Assembly: GCF_009600985.1 (NCBI RefSeq)
Contig: NZ_VDFP01000007.1
Location: 45,574 to 109,573, forward strand
Direction: 5' to 3'
Length of the DNA stretch: 64,000 nt
Source: Companilactobacillus halodurans
GTDB lineage: Bacteria; Bacillota; Bacilli; Lactobacillales; Lactobacillaceae
Shown piece after piece: positions 46,887 to 55,587 of the stretch; within the stretch, counting starts at the first letter, position 1, and each line of letters starts with the position of its first letter. The translations under genes were made by a program, and so were the position numbers. The notes under the pieces are model-generated. The model saw only the letters and a list, made by a program, of their open reading frames with translations. It was not told the DNA's origin and made no database searches.

Positions 46887-47795
46887 ATGGCATGGCGAAT
46901 AGTTCATATTAAAGAAGGAGATATCTTAAGGTTGCGCCTGGACAATTTAGAAGTCAGAAAAAAAGAAGACAAAGTTTATATCCCTCTGTCTGATATTACA
47001 ATGGTTGTTTTGGAAGGAAATCGCACAACGATTACAACTAAATTACTATCAAGTTTAAGCCAAAATAATATTGGATTAGTAATTTGTGATGATAAGTATT
47101 TACCCGTTGGTATCTATCTACCCTATGGCCAATATCATCACTATTCAAAAAGAGTTATCAAACAAGCATCTTGGAGTGATGAACAAAAAGGAGAGCTTTG
47201 GAAAGAAGTTGTTGGCCAAAAGATTACTAATCAAATTGCTTATGCCAGATATTATGGTGTTTCTGAAGAACGTCTAGATTTAATGGAATCTCTAGTAAAT
47301 GAATTAAAAAGCGGAGATTCAACTAATCGAGAAGGACATGTGGCCAAAGTCTATTTTGATTCGCTTTATGGTAATGATTTCACTCGTGGCGACGATAATG
47401 TTATAAACTCAGCAATGAATTTTGGATATGCCATAGTCAGATCTTGTATGGCTAGAATAGTAGTTGGTAATGGATTAGTGACGATGTTAGGTATTTTTCA
47501 TCGTAATGAGTTCAATAGTTTTAATCTAGTTGATGATTTGATGGAACCGTATCGTCCTTTGATGGATTATTGGGTTAATAAGTATGTTCTTAATGATAAG
47601 GACTATTTAGATTATGAATCGAGATTAAAAATAATTGAATTCATGAATCAAGAAATAACTCTAAACAATAGAAAAACGACTATTGCAAACTCAATGGAGG
47701 AATATGTAGCTAGTTTCATATTAGCGATGGAAGAACACAGCCCTGAATTACTTTTAAAAATAAAATTGAAAAATTTTGTAGGTGAAGAAAGTTGA
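46887..47795 (+). CDS. cas1: Cas1 spacer-integration nuclease
   Basis: 302 aa from ATG 46887 (GGAGGTG 8 nt upstream; the in-frame start at 46854 is in the tracrRNA terminator). Metal-binding residues lie in the REGHVAKVYF segment (Glu), the HRNEFNSFNLVDDLMEP segment (His, Asp) and near. Cas1 with Cas2 inserts new spacers. Its stop overlaps the cas2 start (TTGA). Confidence 0.95.
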   Translation: MAWRIVHIKEGDILRLRLDNLEVRKKEDKVYIPLSDITMVVLEGNRTTITTKLLSSLSQNNIGLVICDDKYLPVGIYLPYGQYHHYSKRVIKQASWSDEQKGELWKEVVGQKITNQIAYARYYGVSEERLDLMESLVNELKSGDSTNREGHVAKVYFDSLYGNDFTRGDDNVINSAMNFGYAIVRSCMARIVVGNGLVTMLGIFHRNEFNSFNLVDDLMEPYRPLMDYWVNKYVLNDKDYLDYESRLKIIEFMNQEITLNNRKTTIANSMEEYVASFILAMEEHSPELLLKIKLKNFVGEES

Positions 47796-48115
47796 AGTAT
47801 CAAAATATGAGAATGATGTGTATGTTTGACTTGCCTGTTGATACTGTCAATGAAAAACGACAATATCGAATTTTTAGAAAAGAATTGATTAGAAATGGTT
47901 TCACAATGTTACAGTATTCCGTTTATGCCCGTGCCATTCAAAATCGTAGTGCTGGGAAAAAGTACGAAAAAGCTATCAAACGTTTTTTGCCTGTGCATGG
48001 AGAAGTTAGATTGATTGCTGTCAGTGAGAAACAATATAACGATATGAAGATTTTAGTGGGTAGTCGCAGTAAGCAAGAAGAATTGGTTGGTAATAAAGAG
48101 CTGGTCATTATATGA
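47792..48115 (+). CDS. cas2: Cas2
   Basis: 107 aa from TTG 47792, overlapping the cas1 stop by 4 nt with AGGTGAAG as SD. Ferredoxin-like: MCMFDLPVDTVNEKRQYRIFRKELIRNGF. Structural partner of Cas1. It overlaps csn2 by ATGA, so cas1-cas2-csn2 are translationally linked. Confidence 0.95.
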   Translation: MKYQNMRMMCMFDLPVDTVNEKRQYRIFRKELIRNGFTMLQYSVYARAIQNRSAGKKYEKAIKRFLPVHGEVRLIAVSEKQYNDMKILVGSRSKQEELVGNKELVII

Positions 48116-49134
48116 CATTAAAAATCGAAATAGAAAATCAAAAATTTTTGGAAATAGATTTTGAAGATGCTGCATATATAACGGGCCCGAATAGGAAACA
48201 AATCTGGGAAATATATCGCAGTTTATATTATTATTTTCATAAAAATCCCCAACTAACAACGAATATTTATGGCGAAGATGAAATTGAAATATTATATAAT
48301 GACGATAAATTATCAGTAAGGAATAATAATGTCTATTTTATAAACAGTCGAAACGATATTTATACGCAGATGACTTACAAAAAGGGTACATTATTGTTTG
48401 AGTTATTGAATAGCTTGTCTGATGATAATGAGATTGATCACGAAATAGAGCAATTGAATAATGAGACTTTAAAATTAGAAATCATTGTTCAGAAACTATT
48501 AAAGACTTACTCAAATAATTTAAGAGCCGAATTTGAAGATACATCATATCTTGAATTATTGAAAAACCGTTTGATAGTAGGATATGAATCAGATGGAATC
48601 AATTACCCTTTAGAATTTTTAGATACCGGAGTTTTATTGGATGAGTTTGTTAACTTTTTAGAATTTCAGTTGAAGAGTTTAAGCAAAACTTCTTGGGTAA
48701 TCTTATATGATATAAGTGGTTTTGTGGCACCTGAAGATGAAGCCAACTTTATTCTGAGTCTTAAAAAATTAACTCTGAATTATGATTTAAAAATCATTTA
48801 TTTAGGTAACAATCTTGAGAATGTTCCATTAACGTCAGGTGATTTAGAAAAAATAATTATTAGTGCTGATGAATTTCACCAGTTACTACCAAGTGACGAA
48901 TTAAAAAAGTCAGTCAGTATGCATTATCCTAATAAATATGTGGTAACGGAAATGAACTTCGTAAATTCAATAAGACGAATTTCTCAATATATTGGCAATG
49001 ATGAAATCAATTTTATTCCAAGTAAAGATTTGGTATTATTGAAGGTAGTAAATGAGATTTTGGGTTACGAGACGTCGCTTGATCCAGAAAAATATTTGCT
49101 ATCTGATGCAGAGACCAAATTTTTGGAAAATTAA
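48112..49134 (+). CDS. csn2: Csn2, long variant
   Basis: 340 aa, much longer than the common 220-aa Csn2 and similar in length to the S. thermophilus CRISPR1 Csn2-like protein of about 350 aa. It ends 25 nt before the CRISPR array. Csn2 proteins form ring-like DNA-end binders used in spacer acquisition. Seen: hydrophobic beta core (SWVILYDISGFVAP) and helical middle (EIDHEIEQLNNETLKLEI). Identification rests mainly on locus position and size; sequence conservation in this family is low. Confidence 0.9.
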   Translation: MTLKIEIENQKFLEIDFEDAAYITGPNRKQIWEIYRSLYYYFHKNPQLTTNIYGEDEIEILYNDDKLSVRNNNVYFINSRNDIYTQMTYKKGTLLFELLNSLSDDNEIDHEIEQLNNETLKLEIIVQKLLKTYSNNLRAEFEDTSYLELLKNRLIVGYESDGINYPLEFLDTGVLLDEFVNFLEFQLKSLSKTSWVILYDISGFVAPEDEANFILSLKKLTLNYDLKIIYLGNNLENVPLTSGDLEKIIISADEFHQLLPSDELKKSVSMHYPNKYVVTEMNFVNSIRRISQYIGNDEINFIPSKDLVLLKVVNEILGYETSLDPEKYLLSDAETKFLEN

Positions 49135-49152
49135 TAATAATTCAATTTTTTG

Positions 49153-49159
49153 ATTTGAG
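49153..49159 (+). promoter_or_regulatory. Leader-anchoring sequence of the array
   Basis: ATTTGAG directly before the first repeat. This heptamer is known at the leader end of type II-A arrays, where it sets the point of spacer insertion. It marks 49160 as the young end. Confidence 0.8.
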
Positions 49160-49657
49160 GTTTTTGTACCCTTAAAGATTTAGAAACGATAAAACAAATA
49201 TTTAAAACATAACAATCCTAGTTAGGTTTTTGTACCCTTAAAGATTTAGAAACGATAAAACAACAAGCCCTTGTTTTCCCGAGCCCAGCGGGTTTTTGTA
49301 CCCTTAAAGATTTAGAAACGATAAAACATTTAGTATTCCTACCACTTTGGATGCTTAGTTTTTGTACCCTTAAAGATTTAGAAACGATAAAACTATACAA
49401 AAAATTTGAAAATTACTACGTAGGTTTTTGTACCCTTAAAGATTTAGAAACGATAAAACATCATCTAAGCCAGCTAAGAAGACTACTGAGTTTTTGTACC
49501 CTTAAAGATTTAGAAACGATAAAACTTGATTCAATTGTTCGAGCTGTAGAGATACGTTTTTGTACCCTTAAAGATTTAGAAACGATAAAACTCAAAGTAA
49601 TGTAGGCTGGCTCTTTATTGTGTTTTTGTACCCTTAGAGATTTAGAAATGAATAAAC
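49160..49657 (+). CRISPR. Type II-A CRISPR array, 8 repeats and 7 spacers
   Basis: Repeats of 36 nt begin with GTTTTTGTACCCTTAAAG and end with AACGATAAAAC, at 49160, 49226, 49292, 49358, 49424, 49490, 49556 and 49622. The first seven are identical; the last differs at about four positions (GAGATTTAG, AATGAATAAAC), as an old trailer repeat. Every spacer is exactly 30 nt. The repeat is similar to the S. thermophilus CRISPR1 repeat. crRNAs read on the + strand, given the + strand anti-repeat. Translated frames across it give an artificial repeated peptide. Confidence 0.99.
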
Positions 49658-49688
49658 TAAAACCCAGATCTAAATGATCTGGGTTTTT
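49658..49688 (+). terminator. Terminator after the CRISPR array
   Basis: AAACCCAGATC / GATCTGGGTTT stem, TAAAT loop, T-run, immediately after the last repeat. Confidence 0.9.
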
Positions 49689-49820
49689 CCGTGCACAAAC
49701 CATATAAACAAATCAATAAATAAAAACAAAAAAACTGTTATATTTTATTTTTAAAGAATTATAATGCAAATGAAGTGTAATTGTGGATGAGTTATGTTAC
49801 AAAATATGGGAGGTGTTTTA

Positions 49821-50531
49821 ATGAAAACAACAACGAAAATTTCATATGTCGTTTTAAAGTATGATGATCAAACAGATAATGTTTATACGAAAACATTGAA
49901 TAATGCCAATCACGCTTATGAGCTACCTAAGTCGACTTTTGTCCAAAAAGAGGACTCAACTTTAGCTGATATCAGGAAATACGTTATTTCAAAGATGATT
50001 GATTTTAATGTGAAAATCGATGAAAAACATCTCTTTTTTCCTTTTATCAATGTTTATACTGAAAATCATGAACGTGTCTTTAATTACGTTGCTTTGATTT
50101 TTGAATCGAATAAGAATACTTTTTCTTCAATGAATTACGAGTCATGGCATCGAGTAAAGTATGACCATGATACTAAGAGCTGGAACTTAGTTTGGGGGAG
50201 TGGATTAAGTGATCCGGTCGACTTTAAATTTAAGGATACAGCACTTAATGAATATGCTGCGAACCCTAAACATAGCGATGAGATGGAATTCTCAAATATC
50301 ATGCAATTTGTAACTAGGGAAACTGAGGATTTTCCCATTTTAGGTTTACTATCAGGAAATCAATTTACGATGAAACAAGTTTTGCATTACCAAGATTTAC
50401 TGGGGATGGACGCTTTAAAGCCAGGCAATGATGCTACTTTTGAGAATCGCTATTCAAATTCGATTCAACAGGTTAAAGATAATCGTGTCACCACATCATA
50501 CGAAATAAAAAATGACTACTTAAAAAAATAA
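49821..50531 (+). CDS. NrtR-like protein (degenerate NUDIX plus winged helix?), uncertain
   Basis: 236 aa from ATG 49821 (GGGAGGTG upstream; the earlier in-frame start lacks support). N-terminal half is alpha/beta in character; residues about 180-215 read LLSGNQFTMKQVLHYQDLLGMD, the pattern of the winged helix in NrtR-type regulators (FTxxQVxxxYxxLLG). I see no NUDIX box in the first half. So it may be a regulator, or unrelated. It sits directly after the array but has its own promoter space and SD, and no family link to CRISPR is known to me. Confidence 0.55.
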   Translation: MKTTTKISYVVLKYDDQTDNVYTKTLNNANHAYELPKSTFVQKEDSTLADIRKYVISKMIDFNVKIDEKHLFFPFINVYTENHERVFNYVALIFESNKNTFSSMNYESWHRVKYDHDTKSWNLVWGSGLSDPVDFKFKDTALNEYAANPKHSDEMEFSNIMQFVTRETEDFPILGLLSGNQFTMKQVLHYQDLLGMDALKPGNDATFENRYSNSIQQVKDNRVTTSYEIKNDYLKK

Positions 50532-50571
50532 CGTTGAGATAAATGATAAATTCATTTTCTCAGCGTTATTT
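50528..50571. terminator. Bidirectional terminator between convergent genes
   Basis: ATAACG-TTGAGA ... TCTCAGCGTTAT stem with T-rich flanks on both strands. Confidence 0.75.
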
Positions 50572-51423
50572 TTATTTATATTTATCTTCCAATTTGCTCA
50601 TCCACAGAGCTAGTCCGCAACCGAGAATAAAGAAGACGATGCTTAAAATCCAGTCGATACCTGTCACGCCTTGATAAGAAATACTTTCGGGTGAATAAGG
50701 ATTAGGAATCAAAATTAGAATCGTACTGGCTAAAACTATTCCCAAAATGAAGTGATAGACCCTTGAGTGATGATGTTTGATTAAGTTTTCCATGGCTTTA
50801 GAAAAGACCAGCATAGAAATCACGCCACCGATTGCGATGGGGATGAAGACGAGTGGATTAAAATCCTTAAATCCTTGCAGCATCGGCGTGTACAATCCTA
50901 AGATAATCAACAAATTAGATGGACTTAAACCAGGGACCAAAACCCCTAGCGCAATCAAAATTCCGGCAATGATGAAGCCAAAGAAATTAGCAGGGATCGT
51001 TCCAAAGATTTCACTCATGAAGAAGAGAAACAATCCACCACCAATCAACATGGAGAAAAACCATAAAAGGTCAATTTTGTCACGATCAGTTCGTGAAGTT
51101 GATTCTTTGATTAGGGTAGGGAGCGTTCCTAAAATTGTTCCGGCAAAGCCCCACAAGACGATAACTTGATAGTGTTGTAATAAATATTCTAATGGTTTAG
51201 ATAAGACGCCGATTCCGACAATCCCACCGATTCCTACCGGCAGAAAATAAAGGAAGTCGCGTTTGAAGTTTTCACGGACGTGTGCCATAAAGCTTAAGAG
51301 TCGTTCATAGATTCCTAAGATGGCGGCTAAAACGCCACCTGATACTCCAGGAAGAATGAAACCTAAGGCAATCACGATACCTTTGATAAATCTACTTAAA
51401 AAATTATCTTGTTTTGTTTTCAT
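50572..51423 (-). CDS. DUF368 membrane protein (PopT-type undecaprenyl phosphate translocase family)
   Basis: 283 aa, about eight helices. DUF368 signature FILPGVSGGVLAAILGIYERL and, in the second half, VLVPGLSPSNLLIILGLYTPML, an internal repeat. Family members PopT/UptA-like recycle undecaprenyl phosphate across the membrane for cell-wall synthesis (established for some bacteria). AGAGGG SD. Alone on the minus strand next to the ABC-F gene. Confidence 0.85.
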   Translation of the reverse strand: MKTKQDNFLSRFIKGIVIALGFILPGVSGGVLAAILGIYERLLSFMAHVRENFKRDFLYFLPVGIGGIVGIGVLSKPLEYLLQHYQVIVLWGFAGTILGTLPTLIKESTSRTDRDKIDLLWFFSMLIGGGLFLFFMSEIFGTIPANFFGFIIAGILIALGVLVPGLSPSNLLIILGLYTPMLQGFKDFNPLVFIPIAIGGVISMLVFSKAMENLIKHHHSRVYHFILGIVLASTILILIPNPYSPESISYQGVTGIDWILSIVFFILGCGLALWMSKLEDKYK

Positions 51424-51508
51424 TGACCCTCTTTAATAAAAAGTCGTTTAAATTAAATTATCAGATTCATTAGATTAAGGCAATAAAAAAATAGACTAAA
51501 GAGTCTAC

Positions 51509-53422
51509 TTATGAATTGAAATCTTCCAATTCAATCGACTTTTCGGTCCATTCTTCTTCAATTTTATCTTGTTGCTGCTTGTTTTCATCGAGTTCTTTTT
51601 GCAAGTCGGCCAGTTTGCTATAAGAAGTGAGATTTTCATCTTTAGTCATTTCTTTTTGAATAGCAGTATTTTTGTCTTCGAGTTCAGTCAATTGTTTCTC
51701 TAATTCATCAACTTGGCGACGTAATTTGCGTTCTTGTTTTTGTTGCTCTTTAGATTGTTGATATTCAACTTTCTTTTCACTAACAGTTGAAGACTTCTCT
51801 TCTGACTCTTCAACAGGCTTGTCAGTGGTTTTTTCTAAGTAGTAGTCATAATCCCCAAGATAGATTTTACTGCCGTTAGAACTGATATCAACTATCCTAT
51901 CAGCTAGGGTATTTAATAAATACCGGTCATGGGAAACGAAGAGGACAGTTCCAGCAAAACTCTTCAAGGCGTCTTCTAAGACTTCCTTACTGTCAATGTC
52001 CAAATGGTTCGTCGGTTCATCCATTACTAAGAAATTATCATTTTCCATAGATAGTTTAGTCAGCATCAAGCGAGCTTTTTCACCACCAGATAAACCAGCA
52101 ACAGGCTTCAAAACGTCATCGCCGCTGAACAAGAAAGCACCTAATTTATTTCGAATAACTTGTTCATCTAAACGAGGATATAGGTCCCAAATTTCATGCA
52201 AAACATCTTTTTTAGGATTTAAACCTTTCAGATTTTGATCGTAGTAACCAATTTGAACATTGGCACCAAATTGACTAGTTCCTTTGATCATAGGAATCTT
52301 GCCTAAAATAGATTTAAGAAAAGTTGATTTACCGATACCATTAGGTCCAATAATACCAACACGTTCACCTTTTTTTACATCCAAATTGATAGGCTCAGAC
52401 ATGATTTGATTGTCATAACCGATTGCGGCGTCCTTAACTAGTAAAACATCATTGCCACTTTCCTTGTCGATATCAAATGAGAAGTGGACTGAGCCTTGGT
52501 CACTACCAGGCTTATCCAAGACATCCATGTGTTCCAATTTTTTCCGACGACTTTGAGCCATCTTGGTAGTTGAAGCACGAACGATATTTTTTTGAATGTA
52601 TTCTTCGGTTTTTTTGATTTCCGCTTGTTGTTCTTCGTAATGTTTCCAAGCAACCTCTTGATTTTTCTTCTTTTCTTGAAGATAGAACGAGTAGTTACCT
52701 GAATAACGAGTTGAGGAATGTTGATTGATTTCAACGATTTCCGTGACAACTTTATCGAGGAAGTACTGGTCGTGGGAAACGATAACTAAAGCCCCGCGAT
52801 AGCCCTTCAAATAATTTTCTAACCATTCGACCGTATTGATGTCCAAGTGGTTAGTTGGTTCATCCAATAACAAGATATCGTGGTGTTCCAAAAGCATCTT
52901 AGCCATCGCCAAGCGAGACCTCTCGCCACCAGATAAAGTTGAGATTTGGTCATGCCAAACTTCTTCGTCAAAGCCAAAACCCTTGAGAACGCTGCGAATC
53001 TCAGATTGATAGCCATAACCATTTTCTTGACGGAAAGTCGTTTGCAAACGGTCGTATTCTTTTAAAATTTGATCGTAGTCGGCTACGGTTGGATCTGCTA
53101 ATTTTTCTTCCAGTTGGTGCATTTCTTTTTCCTGCTTTTTCAAGTAGTCGAAGACGTGCTCCATTTCTGAGAAGATTTCGCTGTCACTATTCAAACCAGA
53201 ATCCTGAGCTAGATAGCCAATATTAGTATCTTTTTTTAAGGCAATATTTCCACTATTGTAGCTTTCTTGGTCAGAAATGATTTTTAAGAGAGTTGATTTG
53301 CCAACTCCGTTGCGGCCCACTAATCCAATTCGACTGTTGTCTTGAATTTCAAAACTAACATTTGAGAAAAGTTTTTTGGTACCGAAATTTTTCGTAATAT
53401 TTTGTGCTTGTAATAGAATCAA
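51509..53422 (-). CDS. ABC-F family ATP-binding protein
   Basis: 637 aa from TTG 53422 (AAAGGAG 8 nt upstream). Two ATPase domains: Walker A GRNGVGKSTLL and GPNGIGKSTFL; ABC signatures LSGGERSRLAMA and LSGGEKARLM; no membrane domain. C-terminal coiled coil (about 560-637). ABC-F proteins act on the ribosome; members near rex are general translation factors of the YdiF type, not proven antibiotic resistance. Diverges from rex. Confidence 0.9.
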   Translation of the reverse strand: MILLQAQNITKNFGTKKLFSNVSFEIQDNSRIGLVGRNGVGKSTLLKIISDQESYNSGNIALKKDTNIGYLAQDSGLNSDSEIFSEMEHVFDYLKKQEKEMHQLEEKLADPTVADYDQILKEYDRLQTTFRQENGYGYQSEIRSVLKGFGFDEEVWHDQISTLSGGERSRLAMAKMLLEHHDILLLDEPTNHLDINTVEWLENYLKGYRGALVIVSHDQYFLDKVVTEIVEINQHSSTRYSGNYSFYLQEKKKNQEVAWKHYEEQQAEIKKTEEYIQKNIVRASTTKMAQSRRKKLEHMDVLDKPGSDQGSVHFSFDIDKESGNDVLLVKDAAIGYDNQIMSEPINLDVKKGERVGIIGPNGIGKSTFLKSILGKIPMIKGTSQFGANVQIGYYDQNLKGLNPKKDVLHEIWDLYPRLDEQVIRNKLGAFLFSGDDVLKPVAGLSGGEKARLMLTKLSMENDNFLVMDEPTNHLDIDSKEVLEDALKSFAGTVLFVSHDRYLLNTLADRIVDISSNGSKIYLGDYDYYLEKTTDKPVEESEEKSSTVSEKKVEYQQSKEQQKQERKLRRQVDELEKQLTELEDKNTAIQKEMTKDENLTSYSKLADLQKELDENKQQQDKIEEEWTEKSIELEDFNS

Positions 53423-53559
53423 GTTTATAACTCCTTTATATCTTCACAATTTTATCATTAATTAAGAATTTGTGCCTTTATAGGATTAACGTGTTGCGTT
53501 TTTTATGATTTTTATTTAGTATAAATGTTAGTGAAATGACACACATATGGTGGTAAATT

Positions 53560-54225
53560 ATGACAAAAACAACAGTTCCAAACGCAACGATAAAGCGTTT
53601 ACCAATTTATTATCGATATTTCCAATTTCTCAAAGATGAGGGCACAAAAAAAATCTCTTCTGTAGAACTATCAGAAGGGGTTAAAATCGACAGTGCTACA
53701 ATTAGACGTGATTTTTCATATCTAGGTGCACTTGGAAAACGTGGTTATGGCTACGATGTCAACGATTTGGTAGCTTTTTTTAAGAAGCTTTTAAATCAAG
53801 ACAAGAGAACTAACGTAGCCTTAGTTGGTGTAGGTAATTTAGGTAACGCCTTACTAAATTATAACTTTTCTCGAACAAATAATGTTCGAATCGCGGCAGC
53901 TTTTGATATTAATAAAGAAATTGTCGGAACAGTTAAGAGTGGAGTTCCAGTTTACGATATCAGTGAACTTAAAGAACAACTCCATCTTCAACAGATTGAT
54001 GTCTGTATTTTGACAGTTTCTTCTAACGCTGCCCAGACAACTGCTGATATTTTATCAGATGCTGGAGTTCGTGGAATTTTGAACTTTACACCAGTTATTA
54101 TCAATGTTCCAAGCAGCATCCGCGTTCACTATGTCGACTTGGCAAATGAATTGCAGACGTTGATTTTCTTCTTAGACCGTGATAAATCGAACAAGATAGA
54201 AGAATCATCAGAAGAAACAAATTAA
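53560..54225 (+). CDS. rex: Redox-sensing transcriptional repressor Rex
   Basis: 221 aa. N-terminal winged helix (ATIKRLPIYYRYFQFL, DSATIRRDFSYLG) then Rossmann domain NVALVGVGNLGNALL that binds NADH/NAD+. Controls fermentation genes by NADH/NAD ratio in the family. GGTGG SD. I see no clear Rex operator upstream. It precedes manA with a short gap. Confidence 0.95.
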   Translation: MTKTTVPNATIKRLPIYYRYFQFLKDEGTKKISSVELSEGVKIDSATIRRDFSYLGALGKRGYGYDVNDLVAFFKKLLNQDKRTNVALVGVGNLGNALLNYNFSRTNNVRIAAAFDINKEIVGTVKSGVPVYDISELKEQLHLQQIDVCILTVSSNAAQTTADILSDAGVRGILNFTPVIINVPSSIRVHYVDLANELQTLIFFLDRDKSNKIEESSEETN

Positions 54226-54244
54226 TTTTTTGGGGGAAATTTTT

Positions 54245-55213
54245 ATGAGTGAACCATTATTCTTAAAGCCAGTATTCCATGAAAAAATTTGGGGTGGCAG
54301 AAAACTAGAAACAAAATTTGGATATGACATTCCCGAAGGTTCAATTGGCGAGTGCTGGGCTATTTCCGGACATCCACACGGCAGATCAGAAGTCGAAAAC
54401 GGAGAATTTGCCGGTCAATATGTTGATGACCTTTGGAAAAACCACAAAGAACTATTTGGCAATCCTAAGGGAGAAGTATTCCCATTATTGACTAAAATTT
54501 TGGATGCTGAAGCTAGTTTATCTGTTCAAGTACACCCAGACAATGAATATGCTGCTAAGCACGAACATGAACTAGGCAAGACAGAATGCTGGTACATCAT
54601 CGATGCTGAACCAGGTTCATACTTGATTTATGGGCACAATGCTAAGAATAAACAAGAACTAGATCAAATGATCGAATCCGGAGATTGGGACCACTTGTTA
54701 AGAAAAGTTCCAGTTAAAAAGGGTGAATTCTACTATGTACCAAGTGGAACAGTTCACGCCTTGAACAAAGGAATCATGGCATTAGAGACACAACAAAGCA
54801 GCGATACCACTTATCGTCTGTATGATTATGACCGTGTAGATAAGACCACAGGCAAGAAGCGTGATCTCCACATTAAACAGTCAGAAGATACAATCATTGT
54901 GCCTCATAAAGACCCACAATTAGATATTGAATCAAAACAAGTTGGTAAAAACAAATTTACAACCTTTGTAAAACCACCAATCTCACCATTCTTCTCAGTC
55001 TATCACTGGGAAATCAAAGAACCAGCAAACTTAAAACACCAAATCGGTAAGTATACACTAATTTCAGTCCTAGATGGAACTGGAAAGATTACCGTAGATG
55101 GAAAAGATTACGACTTGAAGAAAGGCATCCACTTAATCGTACCAGCCACAGTTAGTGAATGGACCTTGGATGGAGATTTGGATATTATTGCATCTGAATC
55201 AGGCGAAGCCTAA
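54245..55213 (+). CDS. manA: Mannose-6-phosphate isomerase, class I
   Basis: 322 aa from ATG 54245 (GGGGG 9 nt upstream). Zinc-dependent isomerase of mannose-6-P and fructose-6-P. Seen: FHEKIWGGRKLETKFG, SVQVHPDN (zinc ligands), AEPGSYLIYGH and YYVPSGTVHAL. It probably serves the ManLMN PTS at the left end. The region after it has a large hairpin. Confidence 0.95.
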   Translation: MSEPLFLKPVFHEKIWGGRKLETKFGYDIPEGSIGECWAISGHPHGRSEVENGEFAGQYVDDLWKNHKELFGNPKGEVFPLLTKILDAEASLSVQVHPDNEYAAKHEHELGKTECWYIIDAEPGSYLIYGHNAKNKQELDQMIESGDWDHLLRKVPVKKGEFYYVPSGTVHALNKGIMALETQQSSDTTYRLYDYDRVDKTTGKKRDLHIKQSEDTIIVPHKDPQLDIESKQVGKNKFTTFVKPPISPFFSVYHWEIKEPANLKHQIGKYTLISVLDGTGKITVDGKDYDLKKGIHLIVPATVSEWTLDGDLDIIASESGEA

Positions 55214-55222
55214 GAGAGTGAA

Positions 55223-55326
55223 GGTGGGGCGACCAGCTCCCGGAGGATAGCCTAGCTTCCCGAATTACTCGCGCTTTTTGCGAGTGATTTGGGAGGCGTA
55301 GCTATCTTGTAGGGAGTTGCCCCACC
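55223..55326. repeat. 104-nt GC-rich imperfect inverted repeat
   Basis: Arms: GGTGGGGC.GACCAGCTCCC...ATAGC...GCTTCCC...ACTCGC and, reversed, GCGAGT...GGGAGGC...GCTAT...GGGAGTT.GCCCCACC, with a short loop GCTTTTT. It is GC-rich in an AT-rich region, carries no T-run and lies 9 bp after manA. It may be a MITE-like or REP-like element or a stable structured 3' UTR. Only one copy is in the window. Confidence 0.8.
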
Positions 55327-55454
55327 GTAACTCGTTTCCACTATTAAATAGAAAGAATGGTTATTCAATTAACCAATTTTGGTTATTAAATTCTTTCACC
55401 CACATCTCATAACCAAAACCCAAATTCTAATAATAAAATCAAAAATAATTCTAA

Positions 55455-55500
55455 AATACAGAATACAGGAAAATAAAATCCGTATATTCTGTATTTTTTT
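55455..55500 (+). terminator. Terminator of the manA transcript
   Basis: AATACAGAATAC ... GTATATTCTGTATT stem with T-run; places the large hairpin inside the manA 3' UTR. Confidence 0.85.
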
Positions 55501-55587
55501 ACTTCAAAATAAACTAAAACAAGAACAATCTTTACACTTGCTTCTGTAAATGTTCGTATAAATTAATAATATGAAAGAAATTTTAAT

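Noticed and set aside
49218..49703. Minus- and plus-strand reading frames across the array that encode a repeated peptide (SKSLRVQK type)
   Set aside because: These are the 36-nt CRISPR repeats translated, not a repeat protein.
53461..53559. Rex operator ahead of rex
   Set aside because: No TTGTGA-N-TCACAA type palindrome is visible.
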